From: Daedaleopsis sinensis
Lineage: Eukaryota; Basidiomycota; Agaricomycetes; Polyporales; Polyporaceae
Reading direction: 5' to 3'
NCBI GenBank assembly: GCA_033807695.1
Contig: CM066304.1
Coordinates: 1,426,001 to 1,490,000 of the forward strand
Length of the DNA stretch: 64,000 nucleotides
Shown: positions 23,662 to 33,913 of the stretch, piece by piece
Position numbering within the stretch: the stretch's first letter is position 1
Layout of the letters: each line of letters begins with the position of its first letter
Translations under genes and position numbers: made by a program
The notes under the pieces: model-generated
Seen by the model: only the letters and a program-made list of their open reading frames with translations
The model's database searches: none
Told to the model about the DNA's origin: nothing

Positions 23662-25429
23662 TCACGGTGATTGCGGTTCTTCCCAGCCTGTCAACGGCGA
23701 GTCAGCGCTAAATCGCACTCGGGAGAGTAACGAGTCGGCCAAGAATGCAAGAACGGGTTGAGCATCCTGCACGCACTCGGGCTCGCGGACATCGACGACA
23801 CGCGGACGCACCTCCACCGCACCCCCGGGCCACTCCGCCGCCGCCACCACTTCAAGCTCCCGCATGCGCTGCGCGAGCATCGCCCGGCACCCGCCACACC
23901 CCAGCCCCAAGCCCGGCACCCCCGCCCACGCGCGCCCCAGCGCGTCCTGGCCGCTCTCCCCACACGTCCCCGTCGGGACGCGCACGCGCGGCGACAGCCC
24001 GAGTCGGACGAGCGGCCGCGCGAAGTGCCCCGCGCGCATCTGGCCGGCCAGCCGGTCAGCCTCGGACAGCGTGCCAATGCCAATCACTGCATGTCATTGT
24101 CAGAGGTCGATAGGTCGTTCAAGGCTAGCTGAAATAGTCACACGTGAGATTATGTCACGTAGGGCGGCGACTTTGTCTATTTTCGCCTATATCTGACTAT
24201 CCGTGACCCCGTCACATAGACACACCCTGTGTCTACGCCATGTAGACGCGCACTCAGTCTATGTCTGTCTACCCCTTCTCCGTGAAGTGTCCTCCTCCCC
24301 TCGCGAAGTGTATGGTATAATTGAACTCTGAAATTCATTGTGATAACTCATTAGATAGTTCAGAAATCTCCCGTCACTTTTCGGGATTATTTTGAGGTAT
24401 GCCATGACCCGGATAGATCATTTTCGAATCCGGACACAGTACTTACTCGTCGAGAAGGTTAGCTAGTAATCCAGAACTCATATTAAGCTCACAAACTCAT
24501 TCAACATATTCCTCTCAGTCATAAGGAAGTGTTCCATCAGTTCTAGTGGTAAATATTTGCATGACGGTCCAAAAGACGGTAAAGTTCACGGGCTCCTCAG
24601 GAAATCTATGGCCGCTACTAGGTGCGGCTATCTCTGATAAGCAGACCTAGACACACCCCTTGTCTAGCTCGCCTAGATCAAACCGGCGCTAGGTCTGCTT
24701 ATCGCTGTTCCGTTTGCGGGGGATTTGCTAGGTAAAATTCCGTCTACGTGACATAGGGCGTCTGTCTAGGCCTGCTTAGGTTGCGGGGGATTTGCTAGGC
24801 GACCCCGACCTACGGACCTTTGACATGCAGTGAATGCCAGTGACCGAGACCGAGACCTTCGCCTTCGCGGCGTCCAAAGCGCGCAGGGCGCCCGCGACGG
24901 CGTCCAGGCCGTACTGCGCCGCGAGCGCGCCCGTCTCCGCGGGGCGCGCGGCCGCGTGCGCGAGGACGAGCGCGTAGAGCGGCGTGTGCGGCGCGGCGAG
25001 CGTGCCGACGGCGACGCCGTACTCGACGAGCGCGGCGAGCGCGCGCGCGGTCGTCGCGAGGCTGAGGCTTGGGGACGTCGACGTCGACGTCGACGGGGCG
25101 AGCGGCGGCTGCAGGCACAGGCAGGAGAGCCCGTACACGAGGTGCAGGACGACCTGCGTCGTCGCTGCGTCTTCGGGCACGGGCACGGGCACGGCTGCGA
25201 GTGTGCGCATGCGCATGCCGGTGCCGGGGCCGGGGGCGCCGTGGCGCGTCGCGGTGCGGACCGGGCTGGGGACTCGGAGCCGCCCGCCCCAGCCGTTGGT
25301 GGAGGCGTGGAGGAGCCGGCGCGAGTGGACGTAGAGGCGGGCGTGGTCCCGCGTGACGAGGACGAGGTCGGGGAGGTCGCCCATGACGCGGTAGACGGGG
25401 GAGAAGGGGGGCGGGGGCGGCGGGGCCAT
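23662..25429 (-). pseudogene. BTB/POZ-like protein, paralogue 3, split by a transposon
   Basis: The start at 25429 (MAPPPPPPFSPVYRV) leads into LPDLVLVTRDHARLYVHSRRLL, VVLHLVYGLSCLCLQPPL, and AAQYGLDAVAGALRALDAAK, all matching BTB-1 and BTB-2. At 24832 the frame runs into a 748-bp insertion. It resumes at 24084 with LSEADRLAGQMRAGHFARP, DALGRAWA, and CGGCRAMLAQRMRELEVVAAAEW, the shared C-terminal CxxCR exon, fused here to the BTB exon without the usual intron. Removing 24085-24835 restores one frame (VSVTGIGIGTLSEA). A Pro-rich insertion (about residues 50-90) and a loss of residues around LAFD are other differences. Possible last intron 23767-23811. The insertion has no splice-ready ends, so the copy is probably inactive. 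Confidence 0.82.
24085..24832. mobile_element. CACTA-type non-autonomous transposon (748 bp) in BTB-3
   Basis: The ends are inverted: 24085 onward reads CACTGCATGTCA, and the reverse complement from 24832 reads CACTGCATGTCA, with further matching blocks (GGTC, TAGGTCG, CTAGC) to about 45 bp. It is flanked by a 3-bp duplication AAT (24082-24084 and 24833-24835). The inner parts repeat TAGAC/GTCTA words, and a perfect 15-bp inverted repeat (GATAAGCAGACCTAG, 24636-24650 and 24689-24703) lies near the right end. No coding capacity. CACTG ends, a 3-bp target duplication and sub-terminal repeats are hallmarks of CACTA/EnSpm elements. Confidence 0.85.
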
Positions 25430-26410
25430 ATCACCGGCACCTTGGACTCGAAATGATATCGTCTGTGCATGTGTCGAGCGGGTCAGCGTCCGAAGAGAGC
25501 AAGACGGATCCGTCTTGCAAGGAGATGAGACGCACCATCGGTGGGACGTCCGTCGCTTTTGGACAGAGGTCGCGCGCAGGTTGGCGAGTGGCGTATCCGT
25601 GGAGAGGAGGACTATATACTCCGACTGGCGGTCGAGTAGGACGACAGCCTGAGAGGAACCGCGCGCGGGAGAACGGTAAAAAACACGTCCGCATGCGGGG
25701 GATGACGCGAATTTTGGTCATTGGCCGTTCACTTTCCTAGTACTGCCGCTGGTGCGCATCATGCATGTACCCTCACCTGCGGTCGGGCCGGAACAAGACG
25801 GGAAGCAAACAGCACGCTCTAGTCTTGCTGTCGAGGACCCGAGCGAAGATGGTTTTGCATGCGTCGGGTCTAGATGCGTGCAGTAAACCTCTTCAAAAAC
25901 AAGTGTAGTAGACGAGTCGAGCTCACCTCGAGTAAGTCGAAGACAAGTCGAAGAAGGCAAGGTGTTTCATGTCATCACGGGCGCTTCCGTTCCCTTTTCG
26001 AACGACTCTCGCACGACTCCGAGCCGCCGGTCGGGACTGCTCCGGGCGCGGCCAGCGCTGTCTAGGTCTAGATCTCGCAGACACACTGGGCCACTCCCCT
26101 CGCCGGATACAAGTCGGACTGCGCATCTTCCGTGTCCAAGAACCGCTGATATCTCTGGTGCAAACAGGGGCCCACCGCGGTGCAGTACCGGCCCCGTGCG
26201 CCTTTTCGATCATCGCGAGGTTGGCGGGTCGGAGCCACCGCGCGACGGCGACTGCATATCCATACACGCGGTGCACAACAAGTACAGGGTACAGTCCAAG
26301 GTATCAAATCCTGCCGGGGGTATGCAACGTGCGTTCCTCACTTCTTCGGCCCAAGAAAGCGGCAGCGAGGCTCAAAGGGGGGGTCCGCGGGAAGCGTTTT
26401 CGAGCCGACG
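25430..26410. other. Spacer between BTB-3 and BTB-4
   Basis: No supported gene or repeat. Several open frames lack recognisable content. Confidence 0.45.
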
Positions 26411-27658
26411 CTCAGATGGTGCGCTGCATACACATACACATACACGTTAACGTTAACGTTGGTGCACGACGCGGCGTGCGCCACACACCTTGACCATGGA
26501 CCACTTGGCGACGATCTGCTTGACGTGCTGCGCGAGGCTCGCCTTGCACGCGTCGCACGGCAGGTTCTGCATGAGCGACGCCGCCGCGGCCTGGATCGCG
26601 CTCGCGGGGAGGTCTGCGCGCGCCGGGCCGACACCGACACCGACAACGCCAACCCCGGTCGACGATGAGCGATGAGCGTGCGCGCGGCGCGCGGACGACG
26701 GGGCGGGACGCACCTGGCTGCGCGTCCCACACGAGGAACGCGGACGTGAGCACCCACGCGCGCGCGAGCTTCTTCTGCGCCGCGAACGCGCACCTGGGCG
26801 ACGGCGCGTGCGGGTGCGGGAGCGGCAGGAGGACGCGCCGGAGCGCCTCGAGGCGGCCGAGGTGCAGGAAGAAGAGGCGCTTGAGGTAGAGCGGGCCCAT
26901 GCGCACGACGTACGCGGTCGGCAGCGACTGCAGGCGCAGGGGGAGGAGGTAGCTCGACACTTGCACCGCGAGGGCGTCGAGGCCGTGGTGCGCGGCGAGC
27001 GCGTAGACCGCGACGGGGTCCACGGGCGCGTGGTGGAGGATGCGCGCGAAGAGGGGCGTGGCGGGCGAGAGGTGGTCGCTCGGGCGGAGGCCGTATGTGG
27101 GCAGCGCGTCTACGGCGTGGAGCATGGTGGAGAGCGTCGGTCGGTAGCGGTCGCACGAGAGGTCGTAGACGACGTGGAGGACGATGTTGAGCACAGTCGC
27201 GGGTTCTGGTACGGAGTACACGTCCGAGACGCTGGCGTCTCCCTCGGGGGTCGCAAGGAGGATGTCGCCAGGGATGTTCATGGATTTCGCGGCTAGTTGA
27301 AGGCGATGGACGTAAAAGAACACACCGTCATCAGACTTGAAGATCACGTCGGGCGGGCCGGGGAGGAGGTCTGCGTCGGGCTGGAAGGTGGTCGAGATAG
27401 AGCAGAGGATGGAGTCGTCGGAATGTTCGCAGAGTGTCTCCGGTGGGGGCGCAAATTGGAAACCACCTGGAGGGGACTTGGGGACATTTTGAGTGTATGC
27501 GTGAGAGACTGAGGGACAGAGAGGAAACGCACGGTGAGATCAAGAGAGAACGCCGAGTGGGAGGACGGCGACGGAGAATCGGGGGGCATGTCAGTGAGGG
27601 ATATGAGGCCTTGGTCGGAGAAGAGGACGAGGATGTCGAGGGGTCCGGAGTCAATCAT
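26411..27658 (-). CDS. BTB/POZ-like protein, paralogue 4 (331 aa model)
   Basis: Complement of exons 27467-27658, 26714-27380, 26489-26613 and 26411-26422; phases agree. The start at 27658 is favoured by context (CCCACCATG); an internal ATG at 27487 would shorten it by 57 residues. The BTB-like domain is the most typical of the four: PDADLLPGPPDVIFKSDDGVFFYVHRLQLAAKS (split here as PDADLLPGPPDV, IFKSDDGVFFYVHRLQ), then EPATVLNIVLHVVYDLS and YGLRPSDHLSPATPLFARILHH. A phase-1 intron follows WDAQPG, then SAIQAAAASLMQNLPCDACKASLAQHV with CxxC, AKWSMVK, and a three-codon last exon RTI, exactly as in paralogue 1. Introns hold GTCGGT and TGTA/GTTAAC tandem words. Likely an adaptor-type protein, by fold only. 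Confidence 0.8.
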
Positions 27659-29299
27659 GGTGGGCAGGGGAGAGCAGGAGTGCGCGGGGTGGGTGCATAG
27701 CGCGAGTTATAGGGGCGAGGGCGATGTCGCGGGTGGCAGAGATCCGCTCGGGTTCGCGAACGAGGAGTGAGAGATGGAGGTACTCCGCTGAAAACACTGG
27801 ATGTACTCCGCTGAAAACACTCACCACGGTACATGTCCGATGATGTCAGTTGGCCCCTGACGTCAACCGCTCGGTCTTGTCCTGCACGACAAGCGGTTAG
27901 TAGCCGGCCTGAGCACGTCGGGCCATCGTGGACCAGCACCGCGCCGCCCGGGGCGAGCACGCGCTGGAAGCAGTAGTACGTACTCACCCATCAGCCAGCA
28001 GTCCGACATGTGTGGTCCGGGGTGCCCTCGAGCGCGGGAAGTTGGGAGCTGGGCGTGCGCGGAGCAGGGCACGTCCACAGAAGACGGGCCACGGTTTTAA
28101 CCTTCTCCATGGCCGCGGGCGCTCGCACGGCGTGGGGAGAGAGCCCGCCGCCTTCTGGCCAGCTCTCCCCGCCGTCAGTCCAGTCTTGGCCCGTCCGCGG
28201 ATCTGGGCGGCGCACGCCGTCCGCCGTCCGCGTCCACAGCCCGCGCCCGAGGTGATCGAGTCAAGCGTTCTACCCACGCTTGGGACGGGGGTGCGTGCGC
28301 TTGCATGCGGCGCACGAGGCACACACCTAACTCGCTTCGGATGTCTCCACGGACCTCTTCAGCTTCAGGTCTCCGGCGCCGCACCGTGCCCACCGCAGAT
28401 CAACGTCAACGCCCCAGTGCGGTACGTGCGCATCACCCTCGACGAGCCCATCGGCGACCGCTTCGAGCTCACTGTCACCAGTGCACCCGTGTCGCGATAA
28501 ATGGCGCTCGCCGGCGACTTCAACGTGTCTCGATAGTGCTCGCGTGAGTCGGACTTGGATACCGGCTCTTGGGTGTTCTGTCATGAGCGGCAAGTCAACA
28601 GTGGATTCCTATTCCTCAAATCTCGCCACTCGCTTCTCACCTCATGCCCATCTTCCGTCGCCGTTCCACCGCGGAGCTTGCATGGAACCGCTGTCCTTGC
28701 GGGTATCGGGGCCCGAGCATGCGGGGAGGCCGACTCTTGACAACAGCTTCCTTGAGAGGCCCGAAAATCCTCGCGAAACGGTCCGTGCAGCGGATCCGAC
28801 AGAAACCCCGATGCTGCCAGAACCCTCAGTCTACCGGTGGACATACGTATAATGCCAGCGCACAATTGCCTACCGTCACGATTGGCATGCTGTCAGGAAA
28901 CTCGGCCGTCGCCGCCGCCGCCGTCGTTCCCCATGCTCATGCTCGGATCCTGGTTTGACGAGGTCGAAACTAAATTGGTGGGACCCATGGCGAGCCTCGC
29001 CTGGACCCGCGTCGTGGTCCATTGCGGTCTAAGAACGCGTAAGAGGATGACCATCATGAGAGCGCTGTCGTGACTGTCTAGGAGCATCTAGGAGGATACA
29101 CGTCAACTTCAATCAAGTTTCAACGCTGTCCTACAGTGCACGTGACGCAAGTAGTAGTATGTGGCGCTCGGCGCACAGCTCCATGTCTGAGCGCTCCCGT
29201 GGCTATCCGCGGACCGTGGTCAATCTTCCACGCGTCTGCGCCGAGTAACATATACATAGCTCTGCCATCCACGCAGTTACTCTCGCGCATCGCACAAGC
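27659..29299. other. Intergenic with possible gene fragments
   Basis: No complete gene. A 19-bp direct repeat GTACTCCGCTGAAAACACT occurs twice near 27780-27822. A plus-strand frame at about 28400-28500 reads NAPVRYVRITLDEPIGDRF to a stop, after a plausible acceptor, and a minus-strand frame near 27900-27970 reads FQRVLAPGGAVLVHDGP. Both look protein-like, but neither can be assigned or extended. Confidence 0.4.
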
Positions 29300-29305
29300 A
29301 AAAAA
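29300..29305 (-). terminator. RNA polymerase III terminator of tRNA-Tyr
   Basis: Six T residues on the minus strand, 18 bases past the tRNA 3' end. Confidence 0.7.
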
Positions 29306-29323
29306 TGCGCAATGTGCCCCAAA

Positions 29324-29415
29324 TCCTCCGAGCCGGGATCGAACCAGCGACATCAAGATGCCCTTGGGTGTTTATCCATTACAGTCTTGCGCTCTTCCAA
29401 CTGAGCTATCGGAGG
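29324..29415 (-). tRNA. tRNA-Tyr (GTA) with intron
   Basis: The minus-strand sequence folds as a cloverleaf: acceptor CCTCCGA pairs with TCGGAGG, the A box is TAGCTCAGTTGG, the B box is GGTTCGATCCC, and the discriminator is A at 29324. The anticodon stem CAAGA/TCTTG encloses loop CTGTAA plus A, with anticodon GTA at 29380-29382. A 19-base intron (29360-29378) follows position 37, the standard site in eukaryotic nuclear tRNA-Tyr genes. Its 5' end lies 184 bp from the Copia element. Confidence 0.95.
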
Positions 29416-29599
29416 CTATATATTGTTAAATACATAGCCGCTATGAGGTTATGCACCTTTTGAGCGCTTCTTGATCTTGCCTCCGAAGGACAGTCACTGC
29501 CACACAGTCGTGACTGTCAACAGTAAGTTACACTTCGTCCGACATCCCTCACTGGCACGTCAATAGGCCCTTCATCGTCTGCCTCGGGGAGACTAGCAC

Positions 29600-30077
29600 T
29601 GTTGGAGCAACAACCCGAGGCTTGACCTCGGGCCCCCGTCCTGCTGCGCTACCGCCCCATCTCCTGCATCCTTTTACTTCTCTTTGCCCTCTGCCCATCC
29701 TATTCAATTCTCATCGCCTCCCGCCGCATGTCTGTGATGTGCGCGGGTTTCCCGTCGAGTCTCATACGTCCCGCGCGCAAGAGCGCCTACGTTACTTATT
29801 ATAGTATTACGATTAGCGCTCTCCGCCTCTCACATATACTCGCTCCCTCCCGTTCGCTCGTCCCTCAGTCCTGCCCACATCCGTGTGCTCCGTACTGAGG
29901 GTACACTTTTCCATTCGTTCTCGTATGTCTACACCAGTAGCTAACTCATCCTGTACCAGATCTGTTCATCTGCCTACAGGTACAGAATATATCAGTCCTG
30001 CCCACATCCGTGTGCTCCGTACTGAGGATCTGTTCATCTGCCTACAGATCTACGCTGCACGCCTACAGACTCCTATA
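29600..30077 (+). repeat. Copia 5' LTR (478 bp)
   Basis: It starts TGTTGGAGCAAC and ends CTCCTATA. It contains an internal direct duplication of CAGTCCTGCCCACATCCGTG and following bases (copies near 29865 and 29995). Confidence 0.95.
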
Positions 30078-30089
30078 GGTTATGAGCCC
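30078..30089 (+). promoter_or_regulatory. Primer-binding site matching the initiator-tRNA anticodon arm
   Basis: GGTTATGAGCCC directly abuts the 5' LTR. It is complementary to GGGCTCATAACC, the anticodon stem-loop of initiator tRNA-Met. This suggests priming by a tRNA half, as known for Drosophila copia, instead of the usual tRNA 3' end. Confidence 0.7.
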
Positions 30090-31912
30090 TGCGTTTAGGC
30101 CCTAACCCGGAACTCTCTAAACGCTTGCGCCCCGCCACTGCTCCCTGCCCGCTTTCGTCCGCTCTTCGCCCGCTTCCTATTCGGTTCCCTCGCCGCTAGC
30201 CGCCGACATGTCAACACCCACCGCCGTTGCCACGTCAACTAGCTCGCCCTCGCTGACCGACTTCATTCACGCCGTTGAGAAGCTCGACTCGCAGGGCAAG
30301 AACTGGATTGTCTTCGAACAGACGTTCACACTCGCTGTGAAGCAGAAGGACGTGTGGGGGCACTTCAATGGTACGTCCCAGTGTCCTGTCCCCGCCGATC
30401 CCAATGCCCCGAAGGACGCCGAGACGAAAGCCATCGCCGCCTGGGAGAAGTTCGAATCCCTAGCGGCTTACCTCCTCATGCTCAAACTCGCCCCCGTTAC
30501 CTACGCTAAGCACAAGCGTAAGGGCAACGTCGCCGCCATGTGGGCCGCTATTGTCGCGGAATTCGCCGAGAAGTCGCTTCTACAGCGATCAAACCTTCGT
30601 CGCGATTTCCTCAACATGCGATCCAGCTCGTCCGCCGACCTTCATTCCGAATTCGACCGCCTCCGGATGAAGTACAAGGACCTCATCACGTACGGCGTCG
30701 ACATCACCGACTCGGAGTACGCCTCCGTAGTCATTTCATTCCTCCTGCCATCGCTTTCCGCCTTCATCTCGCAGCTCTCCGCGCAGATGAAGGTCTCTGC
30801 ACGCGCCGCTGCGCTTGCGTCCGCGTCCACCGCCGCCATTTCTGGGTCTACACCCGTGGACAAGCCCGCCATCGATCCTGACCTCATGATCGAGCTCGTG
30901 CTCGAGGAGTACGACCGCCGGGAGGTCGAGAAGGCGACGAAGGGGAAGGGGAAGGACGCGGGCATCTCCGCCAGCGTCCTGTCCACTGAAAAGCCGAAGA
31001 ATAATCGGCAGCCGCCCCAGCAGCAGCAGCAACAGCACTGGAACGGCCGCGGCCGTGGACCCCAGAAGCCCATCGGGGTTTGCTGGAACTGCAACGGCAG
31101 GGGCCACAAGGAGGACCAATGCCCCAGTCCGAAGACGTCCGCCAAGGGCAACGGCAACAGCAAGGACGCCCCGCGTCCGAACCAGCCTTCGAAACCCGCT
31201 GCCGGAGCCGCAAACCTCGCGTCCAGCGCCCGGATCGAGGAGTACACCGGTGCGTGGTTCACCATGCTCGCTCCGTTCGTCACAGCATCCGACCCGGATT
31301 CCGAAGAATCCGACGCTGCAGACGAGACCGCTTGGTCGTCCGCCGGAGATTCTGCGTACACAGACCTCACTGAACGCTCGGAGGAATCCATGCCGTCCCT
31401 CCAGAGCGTGTCCGACTCATCTGACGACGCCGCCCCCGACGAGGACCCTGTTGCGCCCGCTCCCCTGCCAATACCCGAACATTTGGAGAACATTTCGCAT
31501 TGGCTGTCGACTCATCAGCCTGACGACAACGACCAGCACGCCGCCGCCGTTGCATCGCTCCATACCGCCAATGTCCGTTCTGATGTCGCTGCTGCTCTCA
31601 CCCCGCTCGTTGCCCACGTCGCCATGGATCACGTCGCTGACTTGTACGACTCAGGAGCATCACACCACATGTCTCCGTTCTTGGACGACTTCGCTGTGTT
31701 CACTGCGACAGAAGCCCGCCCGCTCAACGCCGCAAACCAACAACAATTCCAAGCTTTAGGAATTGGCGAGATGGTCGTACCGGTCCCTAACGCCCCGGCA
31801 ATGGACTCCCACATGCGCCTCACGGACGTCCTCTACACGCCGGACTTGGGGTTTAACCTCGTGTCCATCGGGCGTATTGACGACGCTGGATACTCGGCGA
31901 CCTTCTCGGACG

Positions 31913-33913
31913 CATCAGGAAAAACCCCCTTTCCGAATTAGTAACATATTACCACACTGAGGCTCTAATGCGTGATACTGTCCTATCTTGTTCTACTGTG
32001 TCACTATTTGACTACAAAATATCTCTTCCTATCACAACTATACCAGCTGTCGTTCTAACTGATGAACATCTGATAAACACACATGCTATCCATGCTACAG
32101 GAGTAATATTGAGATCCTCAAATATCGTGCAAAAGTGTTAACTTGCGAACAAATATTACCAATACTAACTGGCCTAGTTGTGAGCCGCTACACATGAGAA
32201 GTACCATCTCGCAGGTGGATATGCAAGCTCACAAGGAGCTATGTAGACAAAGGATAACACGCCATGGACAGGAGAGCTGCAAGTTGGATGCAACTGAAGT
32301 AGTACAAGCCCGGTGCAGAGTGCGAACACACCGGCATTTTAAAATGTTGTTGTTTGGTCAGTTCGCAATCCCTTGAACTTCAGCACTCAGCCCTAATCTA
32401 TCCTTTGAGAAAACTGGTAGGAGGAAGGTAGAAGGGATCCAAGGTGATGTTGAATGACGTTGAATATTATTGGTGACCGTTTGACTTAGTAGACTCAGAC
32501 GGAGACTCATAGTAGAGCTGCCAAGAAGCGCTGAGCAGAGGTACTTAGACATGCAGATGCCGCCAAGTGCTCCGGCAATGGCCGGTCGGAGAATGAAGCT
32601 TGTGCCACGTCATTATGTCCCTTCGCCCTTCATCTCGCCATCGTTACCTTCTCTCACTCTCTCCTCTCTTGGGGCACAATGTCCGCACTCTCTGATCCTA
32701 TCTGTCCGTCAGTGCGGCTGAAGGCACATATCAAACTAATTTCTAATGTCGTACAGGTGCTCATCTATCACTAGAAGATACTTCCTGCCCCGGAAGAAGT
32801 ATGTTTTGGGACTATAGGTGAGCTCGTTAGACAAGTCCGTCCTCAGCCTCCCGTTCACCCCCGTTCAGTAGGATCTGTACATTGTCTGCCTAGGGGAGAC
32901 AAGGTGAGCTCAATGGTTCGTCAGACATTTTGTTAGGTCTCGCTGACAATAAGAGGTGTCGATCATAGCTATTGAACGGCTGCCGCACCCTCACATTCTG
33001 CTCTGCCACATGTAATGTGAGTGTCACGTTAACCAAAATACTCCCCTATGCCGTTCCGCTCCCTCACGCTCAAGGTCCATCCTAATCTGCTTCACGAACA
33101 CACACGTGCTCCACCTGCTGCTCCCGTGGAATCCGCCCCCGACCGCAGCCCCGCCCTGCAGCCTCCCGGTGAAGCTGAGGAACAGGACTCAGAATGTGAT
33201 GCGCCCGCGGCCGCCGTACAGCGTGAACGTGAACGGGGACGTGACCTCGGGTGTGTCTACCGCGCTCACACTCATTCTCACGTCACGTCCCCGGGCCCGC
33301 CATAGCTCAGGCTCAGGCTGTTGCGCCGTCGAGCTTGACACGCTGCCCGTCGTAATACCCGTACCCGCCATACCCGTACCAGTACCCGTCCTCCTCGAGC
33401 TCGCCCGCATCTCAGAGGTGCGTGGGCCCAGTCGGCAGGCGGTGCACATACCCGTCGTCGATGTGCGGGACCATGGTCGTACGGAACTCTTGCTCCTACC
33501 CCTCCTCACCTCATGTGCACGCCCATCGCCGCAGCAAGACATCTTTCCGAGTGCTGTGTTCATCGACTTGTTGTTGCTCCCGGTCGCGATAGGTCGCCGT
33601 GTACTCCATTGTAATCACCACTATGTTGTATTACACTAGTATGTCATTATGTACTATGACTGTTGAAATAGAATTGATTTCAGTACCACTCTTGGCCCTG
33701 GCAAGCGTTGTAGTACACACCCGGAGTGGCTGAAGTATATGTAACATTATGTACTACTCAACCGCTACTCGACCGCTATGTTGTTGCTTATTAAATCTAT
33801 TCCTGCTACGTTACAAAGGGGACCACTCTAAATATTGATACTCCACTACTCAGTAGTAATTAGTACAATTATCAACATTTACTCCTAAAGCGCAGGGGGA
33901 GGTTTTGCTGATG
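31913..33913. mobile_element. Non-autonomous Plavaka-like element A (2001 bp)
   Basis: The ends are CATCAGGAAAAACCCCC on the left and, reverse-complemented, CATCAGCAAAACCTCCCCC on the right. The 2-bp duplication CG lies at 31911-31912 and 33914-33915. Removing it with one CG restores the Copia protease-integrase frame (ATFSDGACVISDAAG). No transposase inside. A minus-strand Gly/Tyr-rich stretch at about 33310-33490 (DDGYVHRLPTGPTHL, GYWYGYGGYGYYDG) may be a captured host fragment. The end sequence resembles that of the two Plavaka elements. Confidence 0.78.

Noticed and set aside
24830..25456. 208-codon plus-strand frame opposite BTB-3
   Set aside because: Antisense shadow of GC-rich BTB coding sequence.
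28376..28500. C-terminal piece of a host protein (NAPVRYVRITLDEP)
   Set aside because: Looks protein-like, but I found no upstream exons or family, so it is noted only as a possible fragment.
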